From Croceicoccus gelatinilyticus (GTDB taxonomy: Bacteria > Pseudomonadota > Alphaproteobacteria > Sphingomonadales > Sphingomonadaceae), in NCBI RefSeq assembly GCF_018398395.1, contig NZ_JAHCBF010000004.1, forward strand, positions 310,001 to 374,000: a stretch of DNA of 64,000 bases, in the 5' to 3' direction. Made by a program: the position numbers and the translations under genes. This document shows positions 16,988 to 26,975 of the stretch, one piece after another. The stretch's first letter is position 1. Each line of letters begins with the position of its first letter. The notes beneath the pieces were generated by a model. The model ran no database searches, was not told where the DNA came from, and saw only the letters and a program-made list of their open reading frames with translations.

Positions 16988-17404
16988 CTATTCGCTTTCG
17001 GCGGGCGGGGCCTTGCAGTTCTCGACGCAGTGCGAACCCTGTCCGGGGCGGAAACCGCCGCTGACCCGGATCGCGCTGCCATTGGCCAGATCGTAGGTTT
17101 CCGCATCCGTCCCTTCGAGCGCATCGACCCCGGCGGGCACGGCATAGCCGCCACCACCACCACGGCGGCGCGATGGCGCGTGCGGGCGGACGGAACGGGC
17201 CTGCCGCGTCGTGCTGAGCGCGCTGCTGGCGCGGTTGATCGAGCCGGTGATCGAACGTCCAAGATTGCGCTGGGCAGAGCCTGTCGCCTGCCCCGTGCCG
17301 CCAAGGATAAGCGCGCTTTCCGCCGCGTCCTGCGCGGCCGCCGCGCCGGGCGTCATCATGGCTGCGCCGACGACGCCTGCGACAAGAACCGATTTTCTGA
17401 CCAT
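16988..17404 (-). CDS. exported hypothetical protein
   Basis: The 138-residue protein has a Sec signal (MVRKSVLVAGVVGAAMMTPG, cleavage after AAAA). The mature chain is Ser/Arg/Gly-rich: a GGTGQATGSAQRNLGRSITG stretch, RRRGGGGGYAVPAG, and a C-terminal segment with two cysteines (GSHCVENCKAPP) that may form a disulfide. I do not recognise the family. It is immediately upstream of the thrS leader on the same strand, so the leader may be transcribed from within or before this gene. Confidence 0.7.
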   Translation of the reverse strand: MVRKSVLVAGVVGAAMMTPGAAAAQDAAESALILGGTGQATGSAQRNLGRSITGSINRASSALSTTRQARSVRPHAPSRRRGGGGGYAVPAGVDALEGTDAETYDLANGSAIRVSGGFRPGQGSHCVENCKAPPAESE

Positions 17405-17507
17405 CCGAACCCCCTGTTCGCGCCGGAAGCGCGTTCCACGCAGGCATCATACGCCTCTTTCCCAGATCCGCCAAAACGGAGGACCACGGGAAACGGTTTG
17501 GACTATC

Positions 17508-18698
17508 TCAAACCCCGTCGTGCCCGCCCCGCCCCAGTGCCATAACGCTAAGCAGCGCGGCGATCGCGGTCACCAGCACGATCGCACCCATCGGACGCGG
17601 CGTGCCGTCGGCGAACAGGCCGACCAGCAATGACGAGAAGATGCCGCTGCCATATTGCAAGGCACCGACCAGCGCAGAGACCGCGCCGGAACGCTCGGGT
17701 ACGATCTCCATCGCGCCGGTGATCGAGTTGGCAATGACGAACCCGGCGGCGGCGGCATAGAAGAACAGCGTCACGACCAGTCCGGCCAAACCGCCGAAGT
17801 CAGTGATTGACGCGATCGCAACGCCCAGCGCGGACACCGCGGCCAGCACGATGCCCGCCTTCAGCATCGCGTCGACACCGTAGCGGTGGACCAGCCGCGC
17901 ATTGATGAGGTTGGCCCCCATGATGCCAAGAATGTTGAGCCCGAAAAGCCAGCCGTAATGCTGCGCGGGCAGCCCGTGATAGTCGATGTAGGCAAACGGA
18001 GAACCTGCGATATAGGCGAACATCCCGGCATAGAAGAACCCACCCGCACCCGTGTAGGCCAGGATACGCCGATGCTTCAGCAAGGCCACGTAACGCCCCA
18101 GCGCCTCGCCCAGTCCGATCGATTGTCGCCTTCGCGGCGGCAGCGTTTCGGGAAGCGTGATCAGTGCGGCCAGCATCAAGATGCCAAACCCGGCAAGACA
18201 CCAGAAGATCACGCGCCACCCACCGATCAGCAGGATCTGCCCGCCCAGCAAAGGCCCGATCAGCGGCGCAACCGCCATCACCGTCATCAGCGTCGACATC
18301 ATCGCCGCGGCCTGTGGCCCGGCATAGAGATCGCGGATCATCGCCCGGCCCAGCACCACGCCAGCCGACGCGCCCAGTGCCTGCACGACCCGCGCGCCGA
18401 TCACGGCCCAGATCGTGGGCGATAGTGCGCAGGCAGCTGATCCGACCACGAACAGCGCGATGCCGCAGGCCACCGGCACACGCCTGCCATAGCGGTCGCC
18501 GACCGGCCCCCAAATCAGTTGCCCGATGCAGAAACCGACGAGATAGCCCGACACAGTCCATTCGGTCGCGCCAAGCCCCGCGTTCAAAGCCCGCGCCATC
18601 GTTGGCATCGCGGGCAGGTAGAGGTCGGTAGAGATGGAAGCGAAACCGATCAGCGCGCTCAAAATGGCGAGAAGGCGCAAGTTACGCCCGCCGGTCAT
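17508..18698 (-). CDS. Bcr/CflA-type MFS multidrug efflux transporter
   Basis: A 12-helix major facilitator. SISTDLYLPAMPTMA in helix 1 is the Bcr/CflA signature, followed by GQLIWGPVGDRYGRR (MFS motif A) and GRAMIRDLY in helix 5. ATG 18698 puts helix 1 about 7 residues from the start, as in Bcr; the frame is open to 18761, with an ATG at 18728. It has 396 residues from 18698. Members export drugs such as bicyclomycin by proton antiport; the substrate here is unknown. A second Bcr/CflA-like gene lies at 57640-58896. Confidence 0.88.
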   Translation of the reverse strand: MTGGRNLRLLAILSALIGFASISTDLYLPAMPTMARALNAGLGATEWTVSGYLVGFCIGQLIWGPVGDRYGRRVPVACGIALFVVGSAACALSPTIWAVIGARVVQALGASAGVVLGRAMIRDLYAGPQAAAMMSTLMTVMAVAPLIGPLLGGQILLIGGWRVIFWCLAGFGILMLAALITLPETLPPRRRQSIGLGEALGRYVALLKHRRILAYTGAGGFFYAGMFAYIAGSPFAYIDYHGLPAQHYGWLFGLNILGIMGANLINARLVHRYGVDAMLKAGIVLAAVSALGVAIASITDFGGLAGLVVTLFFYAAAAGFVIANSITGAMEIVPERSGAVSALVGALQYGSGIFSSLLVGLFADGTPRPMGAIVLVTAIAALLSVMALGRGGHDGV

Positions 18699-18963
18699 GG
18701 TGTTCTGTACGGTCACGCGCACTCTCATTTCAGTGACCGGCGTCTTCGGCAAGCAATTCACACCGGCCGCCGCCAGCCCTAGGCGCCTTTCCGCCTGTTA
18801 ATCGACGCACTTCGATACAGGGGATGACCACGCGCACGGCAGGTTCGATGAATCCTGCTCATAGCTGCATCCAGTTTTGCCCCCGTTATCCGCTGCGTCC
18901 CACCCCCTATATTGTGCGCTGCAGCAATCTGTCCGGAAGAATCCGGATCCAAACGGAGCAAAC

Positions 18964-20019
18964 ATGAAAACAACTGCTTACGCCGCGCATGACGCGCATT
19001 CGGACCTCGTCCCCTACACTTTCGAATATCGCGACTTGCGCGACAACGACGTCGCGTTCGAAGTGCTCTACTGCGGGGTCTGTCACTCCGACCTTCACAC
19101 GGTCCGCAACGATTGGGGCAACGCGGTCTATCCGGTCGTGCCGGGCCATGAAATCGTCGGCCGCGTGATCGAGGTGGGTTCCTCTGTCAACAATCATGCC
19201 GTGGGCGATATCGTCGCGGTCGGCTGCATCGTCGACAGCTGTCAGCACTGCGACCAGTGCGAGAAGGACCAGGAACAGTATTGCCGCGAAGGTTTCACGC
19301 CGACTTATGGCGCTCCGGACCGCATCGACGGCAAGATCACGCAGGGCGGCTATGCCAAGCACCTAGTCTCGCGCGAGGAGTTCGTCCTGAAGATGCCCGA
19401 AGGCCTCGACATCGCAAAGGCAGCGCCGCTGCTATGTGCCGGTATCACCACCTACTCGCCGCTGCGCACGTTCGGCGTCACCAAGGGCAGCCGCGTCGCG
19501 GTGATCGGACTTGGCGGGCTTGGCCACATGGCGGTGAAGATCGCATCGGCCATGGGCGCGCACGTCACCATGATCAGCCGCACGCCCGACAAGGCGAAGG
19601 ACGCGGACGAACTGGGTGCCAATGCCTTTCTGCTGTCGAGCGACGAAGAGGCGATGGCCAAGGCCGCGAACGGATTTGACGTGATCATTGATACGGTACC
19701 GGTCGATCACGACATCAACCCCTACCTGCCGCTGCTCGACATCGATGGCACACTTGCCCTCGTCGGCCAGATCGGTCCGATCGGCCAGCCGACAACCGTT
19801 CCGCTCATTTTCGGTCGCCGCCGCGTGGCCGGTTCGCTGATCGGCGGTATCGCGGAAACGCAGGAAATGCTCGACTTCTGTGCCGAACATAACGTCCTGC
19901 CCGATGTCGAGATGATCTCGATCGACCAGATCAACGAGGCTTACGACCGGCTCGACCGCAGCGACGTTCGCTATCGCTTCGTGATCGACATGGCTTCGCT
20001 CGAAGGCCCTGCCGCCTGA
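18964..20019 (+). CDS. zinc-dependent NAD(P) alcohol dehydrogenase (YahK/CAD-like)
   Basis: ATG 18964 gives 351 residues. The catalytic zinc site is in YCGVCHSDLHTVRNDW with PGHEIVGRV; the structural zinc cysteines are in CQHCDQCEKDQEQYC; the Rossmann loop is GLGGLGHMAVKIASAMGAH. This is the cinnamyl-alcohol/aldehyde reductase branch of medium-chain dehydrogenases, normally NADPH-dependent and active on many aldehydes. A paralogue with the same motifs is at 46383-47519. A strong terminator follows at 20096. Confidence 0.92.
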   Translation: MKTTAYAAHDAHSDLVPYTFEYRDLRDNDVAFEVLYCGVCHSDLHTVRNDWGNAVYPVVPGHEIVGRVIEVGSSVNNHAVGDIVAVGCIVDSCQHCDQCEKDQEQYCREGFTPTYGAPDRIDGKITQGGYAKHLVSREEFVLKMPEGLDIAKAAPLLCAGITTYSPLRTFGVTKGSRVAVIGLGGLGHMAVKIASAMGAHVTMISRTPDKAKDADELGANAFLLSSDEEAMAKAANGFDVIIDTVPVDHDINPYLPLLDIDGTLALVGQIGPIGQPTTVPLIFGRRRVAGSLIGGIAETQEMLDFCAEHNVLPDVEMISIDQINEAYDRLDRSDVRYRFVIDMASLEGPAA

Positions 20020-20095
20020 TCTTGCCGGCAACGCGGGCGGCGCAAGTCGCGCGTCCGCGATGTGCCGGAGACCGGCAGCGATATCAGGACTATCC

Positions 20096-20128
20096 GGAAG
20101 GCCGCCGCACTGGCGGCCTTCCTTTTTT
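20096..20128 (+). terminator. intrinsic terminator after the alcohol dehydrogenase gene
   Basis: An 11-bp perfect stem (20096-20106 with 20112-20122) with a 5-nt loop is followed by six T. Confidence 0.92.
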
Positions 20129-20330
20129 CTAGGCCTTGGGCAGCGCCCAGCCAAGCCTGGAATCCAGCAGCGCAACCTGCTGTCCGGCTTGACGAGCACA
20201 GCGCCAAGTCGGTGGATCAGGTGAAGCTGTCACCGCTGCTACAATAGAAACATTGGGGCTGGTGCGAACCGGCCCCTTTTTATTGGTCGGCGCACGCGTT
20301 CTTTCGGCAAAATCGTGACAGCCAGACAAC
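20129..20330. other. gene-free stretch with an extra terminator, possible small RNA
   Basis: This is part of a 374-bp gap between the alcohol dehydrogenase and OmpA genes. No convincing ORF is seen. After the first terminator, about 125 nt lead to a second plus-strand terminator-like hairpin (20255-20263 with 20268-20276, then five T). A terminator with no gene before it suggests a short untranslated transcript from a promoter near 20130-20160. I do not recognise a known RNA family. Confidence 0.35.
20255..20281 (+). terminator. second plus-strand intrinsic terminator in the adh-ompA gap
   Basis: A 9-bp stem with one G-T pair and a 4-nt loop (GCGA) is followed by TTTTT. Its sequence GAACCGGCCCCTTT recurs in the ompA terminator 70 bp away. 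Confidence 0.75.
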
Positions 20331-20358
20331 AAAAAAGGGGCCGGCGTGAACCGGCCCC
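20331..20358 (-). terminator. intrinsic terminator of ompA
   Basis: On the minus strand an 8-bp GC stem (20358-20351 with 20344-20337) is followed by six T (the A-run at 20331-20336). It lies 36 nt after the ompA stop codon. Confidence 0.9.
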
Positions 20359-20393
20359 TTTCTCTTGTTTCGTTTCCGAGTGATCGGAAAGAA

Positions 20394-21464
<1,071 letters not shown>

Positions 21465-21980
21465 ATTTTCCTCCTGAAAAATTCGAATATTCGAGCTCAG
21501 TTCGCCCAAAACGCACTTCAAGCTAAATTCGTTCCCCCTTTTTCGAACTTTCGCTAAAAAAACATTATGTTCAGGCATGATGGGCGCTCGATGCCCATCC
21601 AGCAAGACAATCTGATGACTCACCTTGTCGCACAGGATTCACCAATTCGGAAGAACGGTAACTTTTGCCTGTGCAAGATTGTTCGACCTATCCTTCTGAT
21701 CACGCCTGTTCAGGGGGGCAGCGTGATCAATCCGGAATGGGCAAAAACCCTATAACAAGGACCTGATAATCAACTGGAAATTGTCCTCCTGATCCAGTTC
21801 CGTAGACCTCGCCATCCCGTAACGATAGGCAAGATGGCTGTGCCTACGACGAATTTCCTATCAATCCCCTAAACCGCAAATCAAGCAGCAAAACATTTAT
21901 CAGGCTGTTTTTATGGTTCAGGCGAGCCGCATCGTGGCCGACATTTGCGACAGCTTGGCGAAATCGCACGTGCCCATTCG
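21465..21980. other. 516-bp AT-richer intergenic region upstream of ompA
   Basis: The region holds the ompA leader (AGGAGG at 21470-21475) and lower-GC sequence than its surroundings. The longest plus-strand frame (21567-21755, 62 codons) has no ribosome binding site and no coding-like codon bias, so I do not call it. The right part separates ompA from the GFA gene. I see no RNA gene or repeat in it. Confidence 0.5.
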
Positions 21981-22385
21981 TCAGAACGCCTTGCCGTCGC
22001 CCATCGCGCCCTTGCCAGTGCGCGGGGTTGGCGTGTCGCTGTCATCGGTCATGGCGAGGCCGTCGGACCAGACCGCGGGGATGCCGGTCAGCTCATCCAG
22101 CGGGAAAAGCCGCATGTTCACACCCATGCGGTCGCCGGCAGTCTCACCGTAGGGCGTCCACGCGACGGTCGATCCGCAGGCGGGGCAGAAGTGGAAGGTC
22201 AGGCAGCGTTCGATATCGGTGCGGCCGAATTCGGCCGTCTTGCCCGCGATCTCGACTTCGCCCGACGCGAAATAGCCCCACCCTGCGCCCATCGGGCGGC
22301 AGGCGGAGCAGTTGCAGAAGTTCACGTAGTCGGGCCTTCGCGCCAGCGTCACGGTAACCGTTCCGCAAGCGCAGTGCCCTTTCAC
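21981..22385 (-). CDS. GFA family (glutathione-dependent formaldehyde-activating-like) protein
   Basis: The 134-residue protein starts at GTG 22385, one base after the leuC stop, so the two are co-transcribed. The zinc ligands of the GFA/CENP-V fold are present: CAC at residues 5-7, CNCSAC at 24-29 and CPAC at 67-70. The fold covers the whole chain. Members include glutathione-dependent formaldehyde-activating enzymes, though most have no proven activity. Its link to leucine synthesis is unclear. Confidence 0.88.
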   Translation of the reverse strand: MKGHCACGTVTVTLARRPDYVNFCNCSACRPMGAGWGYFASGEVEIAGKTAEFGRTDIERCLTFHFCPACGSTVAWTPYGETAGDRMGVNMRLFPLDELTGIPAVWSDGLAMTDDSDTPTPRTGKGAMGDGKAF

Positions 22386-22386
22386 G

Positions 22387-23814
22387 TCACAGGTCGCGAA
22401 CGTCAGTAAGGTGGCCGGTCACCGCTGCCGCCGCCGCCATCGCGGGGCTGAGCAGGTGGGTTCGAGCACCCGGACCCTGACGGCCCACGAAGTTGCGGTT
22501 GCTGGTCGATGCGCAGCGTTCGCCCGCAGGCACCTTGTCGGGGTTCATCGCAAGGCACGCCGAACAGCCCGGTTCGCGCCATTCGAGGCCGGCATCGGTG
22601 AAGACCTTGTCGAGGCCCTCTTCCTCAGCCTGCTGCTTGACGAGGCCGGAGCCCGGAACGACGATCGCCCACTTCACGCCACCGGCCTTCTTGCGGCCAC
22701 GAACGACGTCGGCAGCGGCGCGAAGATCCTCGATGCGGCTGTTGGTGCAGGACCCGATGAAGACGTTTTCGACCGGAATGTCGGCCATCTTTGTGCCCGG
22801 CGTCAGGCCCATGTAGTCGAGGCTGGCCTGCGCGGCCTTTTGCTTCGATGGATCGGCAAAGCTTGACGGATCGGGGACGACGCCGCCGATGGCGACAGTG
22901 TCTTCGGGGCTGGTGCCCCAGGTGACGGTCGGTTGGATGTCGGCAGCGTCGATGTGGACCGACTTGTCGAACTTCGCGCCCGCATCGGTGGGAAGCGTCT
23001 TCCACCAGGCCAGCGCCTTGTCCCAGTCCTCGCCGGTCGGCGCCATCGGGCGGCCCTTCACATAGGCGAAGGTCTTTTCGTCCGGCGCGATCAGGCCTGC
23101 GCGCGCGCCGCCTTCGATCGCCATGTTGCACACGGTGATGCGGCCCTCGACGCTCATGTCCTCGAACGTGGAACCGCAGAATTCGATCACGTGGCCGGTG
23201 CCGCCGGCAGTGCCGATGACGCCGATGACGTGCAGGACGACGTCCTTGGGCGTGACGCCAGCACCCAGCTTGCCTTCGACGCGGACTTCCATCGTCTTGG
23301 ACTGTTTCAGCAAAAGTGTCTGCGTGGCGAGCACATGCTCCACCTCGCTCGTGCCGATTCCGAAGGCCAGCGCACCCAGACCGCCGTGCGCAGCGGTATG
23401 CGAATCGCCGCAGACGATCGTGGTGCCGGGCAGCGAGAAGCCCTGTTCGGGGCCGACGACATGGACGATGCCCTGTTCCAGATCGGCATCGCCGATGAGG
23501 TGGATGCCGAATTCGGGCGCGTTGCGTTCCAGCGCTGCCAGCTGCTGCGCGCTTTGCGGATCGGCGATCGGCACACGGTTGCCCGCAGCATCGCGGCGCG
23601 CAGTGGTCGGCAGGTTGTGGTCGGGCACGGCAAGCGTGAGATCGGGGCGGCGCACCTTGCGGCCCGAAACGCGTAGCGCCTCGAAGGCCTGCGGGCTGGT
23701 CACTTCGTGGACGAGGTGACGGTCGATGTAGATGAGACAGGTGCCATCATCACGGCGTTCAACGACGTGGGCGTCCCAGATCTTCTCGTAGAGAGTGCGC
23801 GCTTGTTCGGTCAT
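22387..23814 (-). CDS. leuC: 3-isopropylmalate dehydratase large subunit
   Basis: ATG 23814 ([20 protein letters not shown]) gives 475 residues. The aconitase-type motifs are intact: [20 protein letters not shown], the Fe-S cysteine in [14 protein letters not shown] and the pair in [13 protein letters not shown], with the 4Fe-4S cluster bound by these three cysteines. With LeuD it isomerises 2- to 3-isopropylmalate in leucine synthesis. Here leuD is about 28 kb away on the other strand (51512-52108). Confidence 0.97.
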   Translation of the reverse strand: MTEQARTLYEKIWDAHVVERRDDGTCLIYIDRHLVHEVTSPQAFEALRVSGRKVRRPDLTLAVPDHNLPTTARRDAAGNRVPIADPQSAQQLAALERNAPEFGIHLIGDADLEQGIVHVVGPEQGFSLPGTTIVCGDSHTAAHGGLGALAFGIGTSEVEHVLATQTLLLKQSKTMEVRVEGKLGAGVTPKDVVLHVIGVIGTAGGTGHVIEFCGSTFEDMSVEGRITVCNMAIEGGARAGLIAPDEKTFAYVKGRPMAPTGEDWDKALAWWKTLPTDAGAKFDKSVHIDAADIQPTVTWGTSPEDTVAIGGVVPDPSSFADPSKQKAAQASLDYMGLTPGTKMADIPVENVFIGSCTNSRIEDLRAAADVVRGRKKAGGVKWAIVVPGSGLVKQQAEEEGLDKVFTDAGLEWREPGCSACLAMNPDKVPAGERCASTSNRNFVGRQGPGARTHLLSPAMAAAAAVTGHLTDVRDL

Positions 23815-23882
23815 GATGAGCGCGCATTTGCGCGCCTGAGCCGCCGATTGCAAGCACTGACACGGGCGGGTATCAGGGCGCC

Positions 23883-24419
23883 ATGGGTCTTACCGAGAAG
23901 ATACTGATCGTACTGGCAAGCGCTGCGGCGATGGAATTCATCGCTTGGGTCTCGCACAAGTACATCATGCACGGCTTTGGCTGGGGCTGGCACCGCGATC
24001 ATCACCAGCGCCACGACGGCTTTTTCGAGAAGAACGACCTCTATGCCCTTGTCGGCGCGGCGATGAGCATTTCGATGTTCGCGCTGGGCAGCCCGCTCGT
24101 CATGGGCGCGTCTGCGTGGGAGCCTGCGACGTGGATCGGGCTGGGTATCCTTGTCTATGGCGTGATCTATACGCTGGTTCACGACGGGCTCGTCCACCAG
24201 CGCTGGTTCCGCTACGTGCCGCGCCGCGGATACCTGAAGCGGCTGGTCCAGGCGCATAACCTGCACCACGCGACGCACGGCAAGGAAGGCGGAGTCAGCT
24301 TCGGCTTCGTGATCGCCCGCCATCCCGACAGGCTGAAGCAGGACCTGATGCGGCAGAAGCGGCTGGGCCAGGCACAACTGCGCAAGTCGCAAGCCAGCGA
24401 CCAGACCTCATCGATTTGA
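23883..24419 (+). CDS. crtZ: beta-carotene hydroxylase
   Basis: The 178-residue protein carries the four His clusters of the CrtZ diiron hydroxylases: [24 protein letters not shown] and HNLHHATH. Hydrophobic helices (residues 6-22, 50-72, 80-100) place it in the inner membrane. It hydroxylates the beta-ionone rings of beta-carotene to give zeaxanthin, in line with yellow pigments of this group. It is divergent from leuC; no other crt gene is in the window. Confidence 0.94.
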   Translation: MGLTEKILIVLASAAAMEFIAWVSHKYIMHGFGWGWHRDHHQRHDGFFEKNDLYALVGAAMSISMFALGSPLVMGASAWEPATWIGLGILVYGVIYTLVHDGLVHQRWFRYVPRRGYLKRLVQAHNLHHATHGKEGGVSFGFVIARHPDRLKQDLMRQKRLGQAQLRKSQASDQTSSI

Positions 24420-24429
24420 TTGCAAAGGA

Positions 24430-24480
24430 AAAGGGACGCGCAGGTCCGGCTTGGCTCCGGCCCATACGCGTCCCTTTATA
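24430..24480. terminator. terminator between crtZ and a convergent small gene
   Basis: An 11-bp perfect stem (24430-24440 with 24467-24477) has a 26-nt loop and A/T-rich flanks. It sits between convergent genes. The large loop makes it less typical. Confidence 0.6.
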
Positions 24481-24492
24481 GTGTTCTGCTCG

Positions 24493-24708
24493 TCAGTGCG
24501 TCGTCAGCAGGTCATCGTAACTGTGCGCGTCGAACAGCCGGCGGCCGTTCTGGGCAACTGAACGATACGGAAAGGCATGATCTTCGATCTGCCTTCCGAA
24601 GCTTTCCGCTTCCCTGCAATGCTGAACCCGCTCTGCCTGCGTCTTGGCGCATTGGGCGCGGATCAGCTCGACCTGCTCATTGAGCAGGAGGATGTTGAAG
24701 TCTTCCAT
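24493..24708 (-). CDS. hypothetical protein, 71 residues
   Basis: ATG 24708 (MEDFNILLLNEQVELIRAQ) is preceded by GGGAGAG, which decides the start over the longer open frame to 24855. The product is a short, charged, helical soluble protein with two cysteines and a LLLNEQ start. I recognise no family. It has the codon use of its neighbours and a terminator-like hairpin follows, so it is probably real. Confidence 0.6.
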   Translation of the reverse strand: MEDFNILLLNEQVELIRAQCAKTQAERVQHCREAESFGRQIEDHAFPYRSVAQNGRRLFDAHSYDDLLTTH

Positions 24709-24952
24709 GGTGCCGCTCTCCCTCGGCAGACATGTTGGCATCGGCCCGTCCTTGGGTGAACGGGTCTGGTTGAAGGCTTGCTTGTAAATTGATGTACTCG
24801 CGCGCCGATTACCCTTGTAGCACGAATGATGCGCGGAGTCCCGCATTTTGCGCACTTATGTTGCGCGTGCGAGGTCAGGCGCCCGTTTCGCGGGGCAAGG
24901 CGTGAAAATCGCCGCTCCAGTTCGCAGGTGCAGCGTGAAAAGCGCGGAAATC

Positions 24953-25375
24953 CTAGCTTTCCGACGCGATCCGGGCCGCCGTTTCGCGAATCAGGGCGAT
25001 CATGTTGGGCACGCCCTGCGTCCGGTTCGACGACAGCTGATTCTTGAGATCGAACGGGTCGAGACAGGCGGCAATGTCGGTCCCTGCCACTTCGCTGGCC
25101 GGACGGTCCTGCACCGCCGAAATGACGAGAGCGACGATGCCCTTGGTGATCGCGGCATTGCTGTCGGCCAGGAAGTGCAGCTTCTCCTCGCTGCCTTCGC
25201 CGACGCGGGTGGGATAGACCCAGACCGCGGCGGAGCATCCCTTGACCTGCGTCGCCTCTGTCTTGAGCGCGTCGGGCATGGGTTCAAGCTCGCGGCCCAG
25301 TTCGATGAGGAGGCGGTAGCGTTCGTCCCCTTCGAGGAACTCGTACTCTTCGGCAATGTCGTCGATCGATCGCAT
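24953..25375 (-). CDS. sufE: SufE-family sulfur acceptor protein
   Basis: ATG 25375 (MRSIDDIAEEYEFLEGDERY) gives 140 residues; the frame is open to 25462. The active-site cysteine is in EATQVKGCSAAVWVYP, the conserved SufE loop, followed by LHFLADSNAAITKGIVALV. SufE takes persulfide sulfur from cysteine desulfurase SufS for Fe-S cluster assembly. The rest of the suf operon is not here, so it is a stand-alone copy. It follows the psp-linked small genes with the same orientation. Confidence 0.93.
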   Translation of the reverse strand: MRSIDDIAEEYEFLEGDERYRLLIELGRELEPMPDALKTEATQVKGCSAAVWVYPTRVGEGSEEKLHFLADSNAAITKGIVALVISAVQDRPASEVAGTDIAACLDPFDLKNQLSSNRTQGVPNMIALIRETAARIASES

Positions 25376-25430
25376 GGCCCACCCGCTAGCGAGCCGCGCG
25401 CAATCGATCAACGCTTCATAGTTCCCCGCC

Positions 25431-25658
25431 TTATAGTTCGACGCCGGCCGCGATGGCCTCAAGCTGGCGGACGCGTTCCTTCAGGTCTGCCAGTTCGATG
25501 CGGGCGGCAGGCACGCCGTCACCGGGACGGTCATCGGCGCGGCCGATTTCCTGCATCCGCAGCGCAAGATACCCCTGCCAGCCGCGCAGTGCGGCCATGG
25601 TCACGATGGCGACAGCGGCAAGGGCGGCGATCGCGATGGTCAAAGTTTCAAAGGCCAT
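25431..25658 (-). CDS. small membrane protein of the Psp locus, coiled-coil tail
   Basis: ATG 25658 (MAFETLTIAIAALAAVAIVT) gives 75 residues. There is one N-terminal transmembrane helix (about 4-24), then a short charged segment and a C-terminal helix ELADLKERVRQLEAIAAG. The helix plus heptad layout matches the next three upstream genes and PspB. It is the last gene of the row of PspB-like genes and 29 nt from the next. Function is inferred from neighbours only. Confidence 0.65.
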   Translation of the reverse strand: MAFETLTIAIAALAAVAIVTMAALRGWQGYLALRMQEIGRADDRPGDGVPAARIELADLKERVRQLEAIAAGVEL

Positions 25659-25686
25659 GTCCTGTTCCCCTTCCTTGCATTGGCGC

Positions 25687-25947
25687 TCAGTCGCGCAGGC
25701 TTTCGATTTCGTCGGCAAGGCCAAGCCGCTTGCGGTCGTCATATGCGATCCGCTCCAGCACCTTGATCCGCTCTTTCAGTTCTGAAACTTCGTTTTCCAG
25801 CTCACGCTCACGCCCGGTATCGGCGCGCGGCACGGCATTGCCGTCCTTGTCGGAGCCGAAACCGGCTGCCGAATTGTGGCGTGAGCGGATGGCCTGGCCG
25901 ATTGTGACGATGGCCACGATAACGACGATGGCAGTCCAGAAACTCAC
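25687..25947 (-). CDS. PspB-like small membrane protein
   Basis: 86 residues: an N-terminal helix (MSFWTAIVVIVAIVTIGQAI) and a charged C-terminal coiled coil, ELENEVSELKERIKVLERIA, then DEIESLRD. The LERI...EIESLR ending recurs in the adjacent genes and resembles the ALESILD tail of PspB. Its ATG overlaps the stop of the upstream gene by 4 nt (ATGA), showing coupled translation. Likely an envelope-stress membrane protein; no direct homology to a characterised one is claimed. Confidence 0.7.
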   Translation of the reverse strand: MSFWTAIVVIVAIVTIGQAIRSRHNSAAGFGSDKDGNAVPRADTGRERELENEVSELKERIKVLERIAYDDRKRLGLADEIESLRD

Positions 25948-26267
25948 TGAACTTTCTCCTTTTCGCCCGACAGGCGAAGTTGTTCGATTTCCTGCGTCAG
26001 GTGATAGCCGCTGTCGGTGACGATGCGTTCGACATTGGCGAGACGATCCTTCATCGAACCGATCTCGGCGCGAAGCTGGGCGTTCTCCTGCGTCATCAGC
26101 TTCAGGCGTTCGGCGGTCTCGGCATCCTTCTTGGGATAGACCGACCGACCCCAGCTGTTTTCCAGCGGATAGCCGTGGCGCACGCGGATCGCGGTGTTGA
26201 TGATCCAGGCAGCGCTAAGGGCGACGATACCGGTGCCGAGAACGGCGGGTGTAAGCAGTTCGAGCAT
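25944..26267 (-). CDS. PspB-like membrane protein
   Basis: 107 residues with an N-terminal helix (VLGTGIVALSAAWIINTAI, about 8-27), a basic loop, and a C-terminal coiled coil ending MKDRLANVERIVTDSG then EIEQLRLSGEK. VERIVTD matches LERIVTD of the neighbour at 26274-26567 residue for residue, so the two are probably tandem duplicates. It is 6 nt from that gene. It is expected in the inner membrane with the coil in the cytoplasm. Confidence 0.72.
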   Translation of the reverse strand: MLELLTPAVLGTGIVALSAAWIINTAIRVRHGYPLENSWGRSVYPKKDAETAERLKLMTQENAQLRAEIGSMKDRLANVERIVTDSGYHLTQEIEQLRLSGEKEKVQ

Positions 26268-26273
26268 GTTTGA

Positions 26274-26567
26274 TCAGACCTCGTGGCGGGGACGTTCGAT
26301 GGGTGCGTTCAGGCGAAGATCGCTTTCTTCGCCGCGCAGCGCCTCGATCTGGTGGGCAAGGTCATAGCCCTTGTCGGTGACGATGCGTTCCAGGACGCGG
26401 ACCCGTTCTTCAAGCTGCGAAGTGTGCTGCGCGTACTGAGCCGCTTTCTCGGCGGAAAGCTCGCTCGTCATCTGAAGTTCCTTCTGCTTGTGCTTGGTCC
26501 AGATCAAAAGTCCGGCCAGCATGAATGGTGCGAGCAGGACCACCATCACTACGGTTTCAGGATTCAT
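26274..26567 (-). CDS. PspB-like membrane protein
   Basis: 97 residues: helix MVVLLAPFMLAGLLIWTKHK (about 8-26), then a coiled coil with QLEERVRVLERIVTDKGYDL and HQIEALR. This has the PspB arrangement (one helix, cytoplasmic coil ending near an LE-I-D motif) with a longer tail. Thirty-three nt separate it from pspC. Probably a Psp-system partner of PspA or PspC; that role is inferred. Confidence 0.74.
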   Translation of the reverse strand: MNPETVVMVVLLAPFMLAGLLIWTKHKQKELQMTSELSAEKAAQYAQHTSQLEERVRVLERIVTDKGYDLAHQIEALRGEESDLRLNAPIERPRHEV

Positions 26568-26600
26568 TTTTCGATTTCCCCCTCGAAAATTCGTAATTGA

Positions 26601-26975
26601 TCAGCGCAGGCTTTCGATTTCTGCCGAAAGCGCGCGATTGTTGTCGACGTAGTGCTCTTCCACGCGGGCAAGGCGGCGGTCGATCTCGCGGAAGCGGCTG
26701 CGCACTTCGCGGGCCGAGCGGGCCGGCGACTGGCGTACGCCCTGCCAGAACTTTTCTTCCTGCTTGTCGGCGTAGAGCGCGGTCGGCTTCTTTTCGGCGA
26801 ACATGCCGATCGCGAAGTAGACGAAGATCGGCCAGCCGAGCGTGAACATCGCGACCAGGAAGCCCAGACGGATCCAGATGGCATCGACCCCGGTGTAGTC
26901 GGCGATGCCGGAGCACACGCCAAGGAACTTGCCTTCCGCCTTGTTGCGATAGAAGCGGGTGCGGGGCGTGTTCAT
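26601..26975 (-). CDS. pspC: envelope stress response protein PspC, with extended C-terminus
   Basis: 124 residues. The PspC domain occupies residues 5-62: RFYRNKAEGKFLGVCSGIAD, then DAIWIRLGFLVAMFTLGWPI with the membrane helix. The C-terminal 60 residues are charged and helical and end RFREIDRRLARVEEHYVDNN and AEIESLR, echoing the small PspB-like proteins. PspC is the inner-membrane sensor that, with PspB, binds PspA and frees PspF under envelope stress. Its start overlaps the pspB stop by 4 nt. Confidence 0.92.
   Translation of the reverse strand: MNTPRTRFYRNKAEGKFLGVCSGIADYTGVDAIWIRLGFLVAMFTLGWPIFVYFAIGMFAEKKPTALYADKQEEKFWQGVRQSPARSAREVRSRFREIDRRLARVEEHYVDNNRALSAEIESLR

Noticed and set aside
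14431-17064. 877-codon plus-strand open frame opposite thrS
   Set aside because: It is antisense to a full-length threonyl-tRNA synthetase with all class II motifs; long antisense frames are expected in high-GC genes.
20129-20254. Possible SRP 4.5S RNA
   Set aside because: The conserved GGAAGCAGC core with the GGAA tetraloop is absent on either strand.
21567-21755. 62-codon plus-strand frame upstream of ompA
   Set aside because: No ribosome binding site, no coding-like codon use and no recognisable protein feature; more likely part of the intergenic region.
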